A stretch of 64,000 nucleotides of DNA from Prevotella sp. oral taxon 376 (GCF_003043945.1 NZ_PYXG01000002.1:458501-522500); one strand, 5' to 3'. Shown: positions 35,253 through 43,406, numbered from the stretch's first letter. The notes: a model not told the origin generated them from the letters alone. Numbers and translations: made by a program.

Positions 35253-35260
35253 CAAAAGTA
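35253..35260 (-). promoter_or_regulatory. -7 box of thrS
   Basis: TACTTTTG on the minus strand, 30 nt before the ATG at 35222. I saw no T-box structure. Confidence 0.5.
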
Positions 35261-35366
35261 ACACTTTCTGTCGAGACAAAGACTATTTTCCGGGAATAAT
35301 TCCACATTTTTTATTCCGCACGAAGATTTTTACAGAAAGCGTGATAAAGGTTAAGAAATAAATCGC

Positions 35367-35374
35367 TATCTTTG
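35367..35374 (+). promoter_or_regulatory. -7 box of the gene at 35412
   Basis: TATCTTTG, 7 nt before an ATG at 35382 and 37 nt before the preferred ATG at 35412. Confidence 0.5.
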
Positions 35375-35411
35375 CGGCAATATGACCAAGGACCATCAAG
35401 ACCCGGGCAAT

Positions 35412-35756
35412 ATGAAAAGACAACTGCTACTCATCGTCGCTATGCTGACGGCAATGCCACATCTTCAGGCACAAATGAAGAAGAAGGAAATCTCCGTCAT
35501 CCCACGCGTCGGCGTGAATATGGCCGACCTCAAGAATGTGTATGGATCAGTAGCAGGAACGGGATTGGCCGAAAGCACCTCGTTGGAAACCAAGATGAAG
35601 GTCAGACTGCTGATAGGGTGCGACCTCGAGATAGAACTTGCCCGCCCGCTCATGATGGACATCGGGACGATGGGCTACCGCTTCTCGCTGGGGAAAGTGG
35701 CCGACCGGCGGCCGAAATCGAAGTTCTATATGCCGGCTTCCGACGGTAATTACTAA
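35412..35756 (+). CDS. Short exported protein, possibly a truncated barrel, 114 aa
   Basis: The ATG at 35412 (MKRQLLLIVAMLTAMPHLQAQ) opens a signal peptide; an in-frame ATG at 35382 would put ten charged residues before it. The mature 93 residues contain strands like those at the start of PorT-type outer-membrane barrels (EISVIPRVGVNMADLKNVYG, VRLLIGCDLEIELARPLMMDIGTMGYRFSLG), but the protein ends after about four strands with KFYMPASDGNY, well below the usual 180-230 residues. The stop overlaps the converging TPR gene by 4 bp. It may be a barrel fragment left after truncation, or a small secreted protein; no frame continues the barrel. Confidence 0.55.
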   Translation: MKRQLLLIVAMLTAMPHLQAQMKKKEISVIPRVGVNMADLKNVYGSVAGTGLAESTSLETKMKVRLLIGCDLEIELARPLMMDIGTMGYRFSLGKVADRRPKSKFYMPASDGNY

Positions 35757-37726
35757 TTCTTCTGCTTGTTCAGCTGCTTGATAACGCTATAGGCATTGTA
35801 GATGCCGAGTTCTCCGGCACGGCTCAAGTCGCGTATTCCCTCCGCCTTATTCCCATTGTAATAGCGGGCAAGACCACGATTGTAATACGCCTCGGCAAGG
35901 TTTCCGTCAAGTTCTATTGCCTTGTTATAGTCGTCGATAGCATTGGCATATTCCTTACGGGCGGCATAGAAGTTGGCACGATCGTAATACAAATAGGCAT
36001 TCCGGGGGCTAATCCTGACGGCACGGTCAAGGTCGTCCTTAGCCCGCAACATCTTAATCTCGATGTCAACGCCATGGGAAGCGTTGAAATTGTTCATCAT
36101 AATCTGGCAGACAGCGCGCTGCCAATAACCCATGGCCGAAGTGCTGTCTGCCTGGATATAGGCCGTCAGGTCGCTGATGGCCGCGTCAAAGTCTTGCACG
36201 ATGCCGTAAGCAACGGCACGGCGTACAAGCAAGCTCTTCTCGCTGTTGATATCTTTCGCCGTCTCTATCTGTGCCGAAAGACTGTCTATCAAGTGGAAGA
36301 ACGCCGTAGACTGAGCCTCATCAAGCTGCACGGGATTGCAGTTCACATAAAGCCTCTCCCGCAAGTTCCCCATGCGGTTGAACTCCTCCACCTCGTGGTC
36401 GAAGGCCTGATAAGACTTCACACCATTGTTATACTGGAAGTAGGAAAGGCCATACAGGGGCATGAAGGCCACCTCGACGGCGCGATTCTGTATCTGGCCA
36501 CGGTAGGCGCTCTTATATTCATGCTCCACCTCGTTCTCGTCTTCCCGCACGAGTTGGTTGTATTTCTCCGGGTCTATCTCGCTGCGTTTGCGCACTTCCT
36601 TGCGCTTTCCCTTGTTCCATCGCGGCTGGATGCCCTGATGTTTGTTCATCTGAGCCTTGAAGACACGAAACTCATCGAGCTCGGCCTTAGCCGTCATACC
36701 CAGCCGCCGATAAGCGTTGGCACGATAAGAGAGGCCGGTCCAGAAATTGGGAAACTGCTCTATGACCATGGTATAGTCGCGGATGGCGGCGCGCAGGTTG
36801 CCCGTGCGGTCGTTGAGAAGGGCACGGTTGAAGATGGCCATGAAGTTCTTGGGCTCCATGCGGATGATGAAATCGAAATCGCTGATGGCCCTGTTGTCAT
36901 CCCCCAACTGCATGCGGAGCTGCCCGCGGTTATAGTGAGCGAGGAAATTGTTAGGATCCAGATCGAGGGCTGTATCGTAATCAGACATTGCTCCCCGCAG
37001 ATTGTTGTAGTTATAACGAGCCAAAGCCCGGTTCACATAATTCCCCACGGTCTTGGGCTTCAGATGGATGGCCTTGCTGAGATACTTGTCGGCATCCCTC
37101 CACTGCTGGCGCGACAGGCTGATATAGGCTCTCGTGGTCCACGCGTCTCCGTCATAGGGGTCTAATTCCAGGCTCTTGTCGAGCCAGCGAGCCGCCTCCG
37201 TGGTGTCTTTCTGATGCAGATAGACCTCCGCATTCAGGGAATAGGCGTTTGCAAACTGGCTCCAACGGGCGATGATGGTATCTACATCAAGATGAGCCTG
37301 CCTGTAGTCCTTAATGTTCATTCGGCAGATGACGCGGTTGAACCAGAAGTTGCGCTGTCCAGGATTCAGTCGGATGGCCTGCCCATAATCCTCGATGGCA
37401 TCTTCATACTTCTCCTGACGGATGCGTGAAATAGCCCTCAGATCATAAATCTGGTCAATGTAGGGATTGATACTGATGGCCTGCGTCGCATCGTTTTCCG
37501 CTCCTACAAAGTCTTCCAAATAGAACTTTGCCACGGCACGGTAATGCCACGGCTGGTAAAGATAGGGTTTCAGGGCGATAACCTGATTGAAATACTGGAT
37601 TGACAATACATAATCCTCATAGTGGAGAGCCACCTCCCCACTGGTCAGCAGCCTGTCGGTGTTGTATTGGGAAAAACCGGAGAGGCTGAACCATGATGCC
37701 AAGAGAATTATGATCTGCCGACGCAT
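35753..37726 (-). CDS. Exported protein with many TPR repeats, 657 aa
   Basis: Signal peptide MRRQIIILLASWFSLSGFSQ, then about ten TPR units in two blocks: residues about 25-370 (for example YEDYVLSIQYFNQVIALKPYL, LRGAMSDYDTALDLDPNNF, LRAAIRDYTMVIEQFPNF) and about 500-645 (DFDAAISDLTAYIQADSTS, YANAIDDYNKAIELDGNLAEAYYNRGLARYYNG). Between them is a basic, Gln/Lys/Arg-rich linker (about 385-400: RWNKGKRKEVRKRSEIDPE) and a non-repeat region. It is a periplasmic or surface scaffold; the partner is unknown. Last gene of the SPOR-ruvX-def operon, 10 bp after def, an arrangement I recall from other Bacteroidales. Confidence 0.85.
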   Translation of the reverse strand: MRRQIIILLASWFSLSGFSQYNTDRLLTSGEVALHYEDYVLSIQYFNQVIALKPYLYQPWHYRAVAKFYLEDFVGAENDATQAISINPYIDQIYDLRAISRIRQEKYEDAIEDYGQAIRLNPGQRNFWFNRVICRMNIKDYRQAHLDVDTIIARWSQFANAYSLNAEVYLHQKDTTEAARWLDKSLELDPYDGDAWTTRAYISLSRQQWRDADKYLSKAIHLKPKTVGNYVNRALARYNYNNLRGAMSDYDTALDLDPNNFLAHYNRGQLRMQLGDDNRAISDFDFIIRMEPKNFMAIFNRALLNDRTGNLRAAIRDYTMVIEQFPNFWTGLSYRANAYRRLGMTAKAELDEFRVFKAQMNKHQGIQPRWNKGKRKEVRKRSEIDPEKYNQLVREDENEVEHEYKSAYRGQIQNRAVEVAFMPLYGLSYFQYNNGVKSYQAFDHEVEEFNRMGNLRERLYVNCNPVQLDEAQSTAFFHLIDSLSAQIETAKDINSEKSLLVRRAVAYGIVQDFDAAISDLTAYIQADSTSAMGYWQRAVCQIMMNNFNASHGVDIEIKMLRAKDDLDRAVRISPRNAYLYYDRANFYAARKEYANAIDDYNKAIELDGNLAEAYYNRGLARYYNGNKAEGIRDLSRAGELGIYNAYSVIKQLNKQKN

Positions 37727-37736
37727 GGGATAGCTA

Positions 37737-38294
37737 TCAACGCAGGGGTTTCGTACGGTAGGCGCAACGATACTTACCTTGCGTCATCGCCTTCAGTTTG
37801 TTTCGTATGAGCTGCTTGCGCAAAGGCTTGACCCGGTCGACAAACATCGTGCCGTCGAGATGATCGAACTCGTGCTGCATTACGCGGGCGAGATAGCCTT
37901 CCACCCACTCGTCATGCTCCTTGAGCTCCTCGTCGACATACTTCACATGGATTCGTGTAGGCCGCGTTACACTCTCGTGGATGCCCGGCACCGAGAGACA
38001 GCCTTCCTCCAAGGTCTCTGTCTCGGTATCGTCATATTCAAGGATGTGGGGATTGATGAAGGCGCGGCGAAAGTTCTCATACTCTGGGAAATCGTCCTTC
38101 AACACATCCAGGTCAATCACTACCACGCGGATAGACTTGCCTATCTGCGGCGCGGCGAGCCCCACGCCATCGGAAGCGTGCATAGTCTCAAACATGTCCT
38201 GTATCAGCTGCTTCAAGTCAGGATAGTCCAGAGAAATATCCTCCGCTTGCTTTCGAAGTACCGACTGTCCATATATATAAATAGGTAATATCAT
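37737..38294 (-). CDS. def: Peptide deformylase
   Basis: 185 residues. The three metal-site motifs are complete: GVGLAAPQIG (43-52), EEGCLSVPG (96-104, metal ligand Cys99) and QHEFDHLDG (140-148, ligands His141 and His145, catalytic Glu142). It removes the formyl group from new N-termini using Fe(II). The short insertion DVLKDDFPEYENFRRAFINP is typical of the Bacteroidota form. Between ruvX (54 bp upstream) and the TPR gene. Confidence 0.96.
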   Translation of the reverse strand: MILPIYIYGQSVLRKQAEDISLDYPDLKQLIQDMFETMHASDGVGLAAPQIGKSIRVVVIDLDVLKDDFPEYENFRRAFINPHILEYDDTETETLEEGCLSVPGIHESVTRPTRIHVKYVDEELKEHDEWVEGYLARVMQHEFDHLDGTMFVDRVKPLRKQLIRNKLKAMTQGKYRCAYRTKPLR

Positions 38295-38348
38295 TCAATA
38301 TCCATTAAAAGTTTTTTCCTGCCATCCCATTCCTAAGGTCATCCAACC

Positions 38349-38762
38349 CTACTTACGGGAATTCATCCAATCCTGAAGGATTATCGTGGCACTTATCTCA
38401 TCAGCCAAGCCCTTGTTCTCTCTGCGAGCTTTCTTGCCAATACCACTGTCGAGGATGGCGCGATGCGCCAATACAGAGGTGAAGCGCTCGTCGTAATACT
38501 CAATCGGCACATCCGGATACAGCTTCTTCCACTTGTCTACAAACTGCTCCACACGAGCCATATTCTCGCTCGGACGCCCGTTGGACTGCATAGGTTTCCC
38601 TATAACGATCCGCTCAACCGGCTCTTTCTGGACATAAGCGACCAGATATTCAAAGATTTCGGATGTAGAAACAGTGGCCAAACCATTTGCAATCAGTTGC
38701 AAAGGGTCGGTCACTGCTAGTCCCGTGCGTTTCTTGCCGTAATCTACGGAAAGTACTCGCAT
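38349..38762 (-). CDS. ruvX: Putative pre-16S rRNA nuclease / Holliday-junction resolvase-like YqgF
   Basis: 137 residues with the RNase H-like fold of the YqgF family: SVDYGKKRTGLAVTDP (about 4-20, first catalytic Asp), IVIGKPMQSNGRPSE, YYDERFTSVLAHRAI (Glu in DERFTS) and ADEISATIILQDWM (last acidic residue). In E. coli this protein completes the 5' end of 16S rRNA. ATG at 38762; an in-frame TTG just before it is ignored. It starts 3 nt after the stop of the SPOR lipoprotein. Confidence 0.92.
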   Translation of the reverse strand: MRVLSVDYGKKRTGLAVTDPLQLIANGLATVSTSEIFEYLVAYVQKEPVERIVIGKPMQSNGRPSENMARVEQFVDKWKKLYPDVPIEYYDERFTSVLAHRAILDSGIGKKARRENKGLADEISATIILQDWMNSRK

Positions 38763-38765
38763 CAA

Positions 38766-39260
38766 TTATTTCTTATAGAGCAGCCACGCATCCGGATAGT
38801 TGCCACCGCGGAACTGATTGCGGCTTGCAACGGCTGAAGCCTTGTCTGAATGCGTAGAAGCCACCACGCGATACATGTTGCGAGCTGAGTTGTAAGCGAT
38901 TTGTGCGTCATAACCCGCAGACTTCAATGTGTTCTGCAGGCCCTCTGCATTAGCTTTCAGCGAGAAAGAGCCTACCACTACGCTATAAGACTGGAGACCT
39001 GCGCCGCTGACAAGGGTAACATCCTCTGTACGAACGGTTGCATTGTCCACATTATCCACTACTGTAGTCTGTGTTGCAGGTTGCTGAACGATAGGTGCCA
39101 CGACAGGCGCTTGAGTAACAGGCTGCTGGTCCTGAGCCACCTGTTCCTGAGCCTTAGCCTTCTCGTAAGCTTTCTTATAAGCGCTTTCCTTGCTTGAACC
39201 GCAACTTGCCAAGACAAGGGCAACGCAGAAACCTGCACACATAGCCAAACTTTTCTTCAT
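38766..39260 (-). CDS. SPOR-domain lipoprotein, 164 aa
   Basis: Lipobox VLASC (Cys20) followed by a low-complexity Gln/Pro/Val linker (about 35-70) and a C-terminal SPOR domain (about 88-160: LQSYSVVVGSFSLKANAEGLQNTLKSAGYDAQIAYNSARNMYRVVASTHSDKASAVASRNQF). SPOR domains bind denuded glycan strands of septal peptidoglycan, so a cell-wall or division role at the membrane is expected. First gene of the operon with ruvX, def and the TPR protein. Confidence 0.9.
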   Translation of the reverse strand: MKKSLAMCAGFCVALVLASCGSSKESAYKKAYEKAKAQEQVAQDQQPVTQAPVVAPIVQQPATQTTVVDNVDNATVRTEDVTLVSGAGLQSYSVVVGSFSLKANAEGLQNTLKSAGYDAQIAYNSARNMYRVVASTHSDKASAVASRNQFRGGNYPDAWLLYKK

Positions 39261-39309
39261 AATTTTCTCTTGTTATTGAAATTAAACTTAAATACTCATT
39301 TTAGTGCAA

Positions 39310-39317
39310 CAAAGTTA
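39310..39317 (-). promoter_or_regulatory. -7 box of the SPOR-ruvX-def operon
   Basis: TAACTTTG on the minus strand, 49 nt before the ATG at 39260. Confidence 0.5.
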
Positions 39318-39433
39318 CGAATAATATCGAAAACACAAACGAAAATGGCGCATAAAGTTTGTTAAATCAACGAAATAGGAACTATTTAACAAAAAATGGC
39401 TACCATTTTCATTGCCGTTCCCATTTCTTTTTT

Positions 39434-39441
39434 TATATTTG
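39434..39441 (+). promoter_or_regulatory. -7 box of the YtxH/holin-like cassette
   Basis: TATATTTG, 62 nt before the ATG at 39504, so a leader of about 58 nt, longer than most in this window. Confidence 0.5.
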
Positions 39442-39503
39442 CGAAAGAATATCGTCCACCAGTGGGACGAAGATTGTTAAACTATTTAATAAATTAATTG
39501 GTT

Positions 39504-39722
39504 ATGAAGACATTAGGTTATATTGGAGCTTTCATTGGCGGTGCTATTGCCGGTGCTGCCGCAGGTTTGGCTTTTGCCCCGGAGAAGGGTGTTGACACAC
39601 GCAACAGAATTGCTGATGCCGTTGATGAATTCTGCAAGAAGCACGACATCAAGCTGAGCCGCAGAGAGGTGGACGACCTTGTCGACGATATCAAGGACGC
39701 TGCCTCAGAGGTTGCCGAATAA
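39504..39722 (+). CDS. YtxH-like small membrane protein, 72 aa
   Basis: One glycine/alanine-rich membrane segment (LGYIGAFIGGAIAGAAAGLAFAPEKG, about 3-28) followed by a soluble charged helix (TRNRIADAVDEFCKKHDIKLSRREVDDLVDDIKDAASEVAE). This is the layout of YtxH-domain proteins, which occur in general-stress gene sets. First gene of a three-gene unit, 9 bp before the holin-like gene. Confidence 0.8.
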   Translation: MKTLGYIGAFIGGAIAGAAAGLAFAPEKGVDTRNRIADAVDEFCKKHDIKLSRREVDDLVDDIKDAASEVAE

Positions 39723-39731
39723 TCTCATTCT

Positions 39732-40082
39732 ATGTTCTCGAACGACAAAAACATAGAAACGATAGGCCAACTTGTCGAGGTGCTCAAGCATTATATCGGC
39801 CTTCAGAGCGAATATGTGAAGCTTGACATGGTAGAGAAGGTCGTGCGCCTGCTTACTGTGGGCACAATCACCATTGTCATCTCGGTGCTGCTGGCGCTCA
39901 CCCTGATCTACTTCTCGTTTGCCCTGGCCTATATGCTCGAGCCCTGCGTAGGTCTATCCTGGGCTTTCTGTATTGTCGGAGGAGCGTATCTGCTGGCCTT
40001 GATATTATGTGTCATATTCCGCCACAGATGGATAGAGCGCCCGCTCGTGCATTTCTTGGCAAGTCTTTTAATGGAGAAATAA
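39732..40082 (+). CDS. Holin superfamily III-like (DUF1469) membrane protein, 116 aa
   Basis: An amphipathic N-terminus (ETIGQLVEVLKHYIGLQSEYVKLDMVEKVVRLLTVG) followed by two adjacent membrane helices (ITIVISVLLALTLIYFSFALAYML, about 47-70, and LSWAFCIVGGAYLLALILCVIF, about 75-96) and a short basic tail. The pattern fits the actinophage-holin III/DUF1469 family found next to YtxH proteins in Bacteroidota. It is a chromosomal gene and not evidence of phage; the function is probably in the envelope. Confidence 0.75.
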   Translation: MFSNDKNIETIGQLVEVLKHYIGLQSEYVKLDMVEKVVRLLTVGTITIVISVLLALTLIYFSFALAYMLEPCVGLSWAFCIVGGAYLLALILCVIFRHRWIERPLVHFLASLLMEK

Positions 40083-40086
40083 GCCT

Positions 40087-40368
40087 ATGAATACTGACGA
40101 CTCTTCAACCTATCGTTCACTTTCTGACATACATATCAGGAAGGAGATGCTTCTGAAAGACATTCGCAAAGACGACGAACAGATTCGCTCGATGTGGAAG
40201 GAACTGTTCCGCAGACCGGAACCAACTACCGCCCTGACCCCATCAAGACGATTCAACACATTGATCAATACAGGAGCTGGATTGTTGGACGCCGCCATCC
40301 TGGGCTGGAAACTCTACCATAAATTCAGTGGGAAAACCCTTTTCAATACAAAGAAAAAGAAAAGATAG
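40087..40368 (+). CDS. Third gene of the YtxH cassette, 93 aa, unknown function
   Basis: A short soluble, charged protein: STYRSLSDIHIRKEMLLKDIRKDDEQIRSMWKELF (helical, about 5-40), a Pro/Thr linker, and one hydrophobic segment (LINTGAGLLDAAILGWKLYHKF, about 61-82) before a basic tail (KTLFNTKKKKR). It starts 4 nt after the holin-like gene and surely belongs to the same transcript. I know no name for it. Confidence 0.75.
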   Translation: MNTDDSSTYRSLSDIHIRKEMLLKDIRKDDEQIRSMWKELFRRPEPTTALTPSRRFNTLINTGAGLLDAAILGWKLYHKFSGKTLFNTKKKKR

Positions 40369-40387
40369 TTTTTTTAGGCAAACCTCT

Positions 40388-40457
40388 CAGTTCTGTTCAT
40401 TTGACAAGAAAAAACCATGCCCGTCAATGGCAATGGCCTATCAAATGGACAGAATTG
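40388..40457. repeat. Imperfect 17-bp inverted repeat
   Basis: CAGTTCTGTTCATTTGA (40388-40404) and TCAAATGGACAGAATTG (40441-40457) are inverted copies with 15 of 17 matches, 36 bp apart. It lies 19 bp after the last gene of the YtxH cassette and is followed by TTTTTAT, so it may be a large terminator stem. Confidence 0.55.
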
Positions 40458-40537
40458 TTTTTATATCTTATTGAAAGCATGTCCGGCTTTCACGACTTCC
40501 AATCCTATCGACACCCCTATCGCAAAAGTCAAGGCAT

Positions 40538-40602
40538 AAAAAAATGGGACTCCGCTGAGTCCCTACCTTGTTAACCTTAAATCTAATACTATGAAAAACA
40601 CA
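40538..40602 (-). ncRNA. Predicted small RNA, about 65 nt
   Basis: Leftward transcript bounded by a complete promoter (40606-40636) and an intrinsic terminator: GGGACTC/GAGTCCC arms (7 bp, 40546-40563, 4-nt loop) followed by a run of seven U. The body between contains a U-rich stretch and the segment AGTATTAGATTTAAGGTTAAC. I recall similar sequence upstream of hairpins in other Bacteroidales genomes, possibly the Bacteroidales-1 RNA motif, but I cannot verify that. No open reading frame. Target and function unknown. Confidence 0.65.
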
Positions 40603-40605
40603 TCG

Positions 40606-40636
40606 CAAAGTTAAACATAAAATATGTATCCACAAA
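40606..40636 (-). promoter_or_regulatory. Promoter of the small RNA
   Basis: Read leftward: -33 TTTG (40636-40633), 19-nt spacer, -7 TAACTTTG (40613-40606). An exact match to the consensus with no downstream gene on that strand, which is the main reason to call an RNA gene. Confidence 0.75.
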
Positions 40637-40724
40637 TTTTCAAACATGTGGACGCACACTTATAACATTGTTTAAGTAAAACGGCCGTCATTTCATCACT
40701 TTTAACCATTTTGCGCCAATTCGC

Positions 40725-41486
40725 TTACAAATTGACTTTTAAGCCGTCGTAAGCGAATTGAAATCCTGGCGGGAGTTGCCTGTTGGCATCGTCGTGGAAC
40801 CCTACTTCATGAGTCATATGCGTAAAATAGGTGGATTTTGCCCCTATCCTGCGAGAAAACTCGATAGCTTCGCCTACCAGCATATGGCTGTGATGTTCCC
40901 GTTTCCATCGCAAGGCGTTCAGTACAAGGGTTTCCACACCTTTCAGATAGGGTATTTCCGTCTCCTCCATCGTCTTCATATCGGTGATGTAGGCAAAGTT
41001 TCCGATACGGAAACCGAGTATCGGCAACCGGTCATGCATCACCTGAACCGGCATGATCTCCATGTCGCCGACCATAAAGGATCTATGAGACTCTATCACA
41101 TGCAGGTTCAGTCGGGGAATTCCGGGATAAAGTTTCTCGGTAAAACAATAGGGCATCGTCTGCTTCAAACCTTGCTCCGTAGCCTTATTGGCATAGACAT
41201 GAATATCGCCGAAAACGCAGAATGGGCGCAAATCATCTATCCCTGCGACATGGTCGTAATGAATGTGGGTTATGAGCACACCGTCTATCGGCCTGAAAGG
41301 CAACGGCATAAGTTGCTGGCGGATGTCAGGACCGCAATCTATCAGCACACGCGTATTCCCGCTCTCCAACAAGGCGGCCGAACGCAGGCGCTTGTCCTTC
41401 GGATTCTTGCTGCGGCACACTTCGCAGCGGCATCCCAACGAGGGGACGCCCCCCGAAGTACCCGTTCCAAGGAAAGTAAGCGTCAT
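40725..41486 (-). CDS. PhnP-like metallo-beta-lactamase-fold phosphodiesterase
   Basis: 253 residues. FLGTGTSGGVPSLGCRCEVCRS at the start holds the Cys pair (CRCEVC) that in PhnP-type enzymes binds a structural zinc; the metal site is THIHYDHVAGID (about 73-84), with further ligands at VMHDR and in YITDMKTM and HMTHE. Members hydrolyse cyclic phosphodiesters (PhnP acts on ribose 1,2-cyclic phosphate) or related substrates; the genome context here (murB upstream) does not point to phosphonate use. ATG overlaps the murB stop by 4 bp. Confidence 0.85.
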   Translation of the reverse strand: MTLTFLGTGTSGGVPSLGCRCEVCRSKNPKDKRLRSAALLESGNTRVLIDCGPDIRQQLMPLPFRPIDGVLITHIHYDHVAGIDDLRPFCVFGDIHVYANKATEQGLKQTMPYCFTEKLYPGIPRLNLHVIESHRSFMVGDMEIMPVQVMHDRLPILGFRIGNFAYITDMKTMEETEIPYLKGVETLVLNALRWKREHHSHMLVGEAIEFSRRIGAKSTYFTHMTHEVGFHDDANRQLPPGFQFAYDGLKVNL

Positions 41487-42508
41487 CGAATATTCACCTC
41501 CGGATAAATCTCTATGTCAAACTTATGTTTCACATCTTTGCGGACAGCCTCGCAAAGATCCAGGATGTCTGTTCCCGTGGCCCCTCCGAGATTCACCAGT
41601 ATCAACGCCTGCCTGCTATGAACCCCTGCCTTGCCAAGGGCACGACCCTTCCAGCCGCACTGCTCGATCATCCAGCCTGCCGGAATCTTCTCGTGTTCAC
41701 CGTCAATAGTATAGTGAGGCATGCCCGGGTATTCTGCCGCCAGCTTCTCATATTTCCGACGGGAGACAACGGGATTCATAAAGAAGCTGCCCGCGTTTCC
41801 CAAGATTTCCGGGTCGGGCAATTTCTCCCGGCGGATCTCTATGATCACATCACGAAGCTGCTGTGCCGTAGGCCGCCCTATCCCTTTCTCCTCGAGCTTC
41901 ATGCGGATGTTGCCATAGTCAAGTTTTGGAACGAAGGTTCGTGAGAGTTTATAAGTAACCTGAAGCATGAGAAAGCGGTCTTTCCACGCATGCTTGAACT
42001 TGCTCTGCCGATAGCCGTATTCACAATCGTCATTGCCGAAGACAACCAAGTTTCCCGTCGCAATCTCAATTGCCCGCACCTCGTCGATGAAATCCTTGGC
42101 CTCGACCCCATAGGCACCGATATTCTGAATGGCCGAAGCCCCTACCTGCCCCGGGATGAGCGAGAGGTTTTCCATGCCGTAGCAACCTTGCTTCACGGCA
42201 TAAGCCACCACCTCGTCGAAGGTCGTGCCTGCCCAGCAATGCAGATAGACGCTGTCGCCATTGCCTGCCCCTTCAGATTCCACCACCTCAAACCGATTCT
42301 CGGGAGTAATCACGGTGCCGTGATAGTCGCCCGTAAGCAAGAGGTTGCTGCCTCCTCCCAACAGGAGCAGGGGCCGGTCGGTATTCTTCAGGCTACGGAC
42401 GATTTCCACGGCCTCGTCGACTGACGCATATTCGAGGAACCGGTCGCACTTGGCATCGATGCCGAAGGTGTTATGGCGCAAGAGAGAATAAGACTTCAGA
42501 TCTTTCAT
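41483..42508 (-). CDS. murB: UDP-N-acetylmuramate dehydrogenase (MurB, type I)
   Basis: 341 residues, FAD-dependent reduction of enolpyruvyl-UDP-GlcNAc to UDP-MurNAc in peptidoglycan synthesis. The FAD region LLLLGGGSNLLLTGDYHG (about 47-64), IPGQVGASAIQNIGAYGVE (about 118-136), the type I loop EYGYRQSKFK (about 163-172), the proton-donor Ser in LGNAGSFFMNPVV (about 235-247) and the C-terminal catalytic Glu in YPEVNIR are all present. It begins directly after the lipoprotein stop (0-bp gap). Confidence 0.95.
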   Translation of the reverse strand: MKDLKSYSLLRHNTFGIDAKCDRFLEYASVDEAVEIVRSLKNTDRPLLLLGGGSNLLLTGDYHGTVITPENRFEVVESEGAGNGDSVYLHCWAGTTFDEVVAYAVKQGCYGMENLSLIPGQVGASAIQNIGAYGVEAKDFIDEVRAIEIATGNLVVFGNDDCEYGYRQSKFKHAWKDRFLMLQVTYKLSRTFVPKLDYGNIRMKLEEKGIGRPTAQQLRDVIIEIRREKLPDPEILGNAGSFFMNPVVSRRKYEKLAAEYPGMPHYTIDGEHEKIPAGWMIEQCGWKGRALGKAGVHSRQALILVNLGGATGTDILDLCEAVRKDVKHKFDIEIYPEVNIR

Positions 42509-43363
42509 TCAGCTGTTGAATTTCACGAGTTTCCACACCCCGCCTTTCTTCCGGAATGTCATTTCCATCTCCAGCCCATTGGCAATACCGCGCACCATGA
42601 GAATCTTCTGAGTACTCTCGGTATATTTCTGCCCATAGAGGATGTTGTAGATAACGCCCGTAGGGATGATGGCCGGCTTGAACATCGGCCACTGCTCGGG
42701 AACCATCTCGCCCGTAATGCTCTTGAAGTCGTCGTCCGGATCCGGGGCGGTGAAGGTAACCATGTCGTTCATGCTCGCTATCTGGAAAGTCGAGTCGGTG
42801 CTGAATTTATCATAGAATGTCAGGAAACTGGCATTCATGTTCTGCGCGATGGGCTTGTAATGAATGGCCGTGAGCATCCAGAGACCGTTCACCCGGTCGA
42901 AGAGATACTGCTTCACGGTTTTGTTCTTAAAGTAAATTTTCTCCACGGCAACACGGCTCACGCTGGTATCCTTTACCAGATCGGCCTGCTTGCGGTTGTC
43001 GAAGATGAGCGTATAATATTCCTGATGCATGAAGAAATGGTCCACCTGCCAGTCTTTCTTCTGTATCGGCTTCTCCGGTCTGCCGTCGCGGACGACGGCA
43101 AGGGGAAACCGGATGCGTCTCACCTGTAATCTCCGGTTGCCCGCGAAGTTGAAGAAGAAGTCGTCAAACAATTCATCGGCAGCCTTGGGCATCGGCTGCT
43201 CCTCCAACATTGCCTCCAGCGTATCATCCACTATGCTGCCGGCCACAGAATCAACTCCCAAAGAATCTGAGGTAACCGGCTTCTTGTCGGAGCACCCGAC
43301 GCTGGAAAAGCCTATCATGGTGAGGATTAGCAATCCCATGAAAAACCAAGCACATCTCTTCAT
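42509..43363 (-). CDS. Lipoprotein of unknown function (DUF4348-like), 284 aa
   Basis: Lipobox SSVGC (Cys about 24) followed by an Asp/Ser-rich linker. The mature domain (about 60-280) is mixed alpha/beta: ELFDDFFFNFAGNRRLQVRRIRFPL, YTLIFDNRKQADLV, NGLWMLTAIHYKP, SFLTFYDKFSTDSTFQIASM and a C-terminal repeat-like half ending FRKKGGVWKLVKFNS. The two halves look internally similar (both end in W-L/K-L). I associate it from memory with DUF4348 lipoproteins of Bacteroidales next to murB. Periplasmic or outer membrane; role unknown. First gene of the unit with murB and the PhnP-like gene. Confidence 0.7.
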   Translation of the reverse strand: MKRCAWFFMGLLILTMIGFSSVGCSDKKPVTSDSLGVDSVAGSIVDDTLEAMLEEQPMPKAADELFDDFFFNFAGNRRLQVRRIRFPLAVVRDGRPEKPIQKKDWQVDHFFMHQEYYTLIFDNRKQADLVKDTSVSRVAVEKIYFKNKTVKQYLFDRVNGLWMLTAIHYKPIAQNMNASFLTFYDKFSTDSTFQIASMNDMVTFTAPDPDDDFKSITGEMVPEQWPMFKPAIIPTGVIYNILYGQKYTESTQKILMVRGIANGLEMEMTFRKKGGVWKLVKFNS

Positions 43364-43406
43364 ATCATGCCTTTCTTATATTCTATTTTCCTCTCAAATT
43401 GTTATG

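Larger units (their letters stand above)
40369..40724. other. Intergenic region, 356 bp, with a predicted small RNA
   Basis: Separates the YtxH cassette from the PhnP-like gene; both neighbours end here (convergent). It holds an imperfect inverted repeat (40388-40457) and a small-RNA gene with promoter and terminator (40538-40636). No protein-coding frame is convincing. Confidence 0.7.

Noticed and set aside
39732..40082. Holin-like gene as sign of a prophage
   Set aside because: No other phage gene is near; the gene is part of a YtxH-type chromosomal cassette seen in many Bacteroidota.
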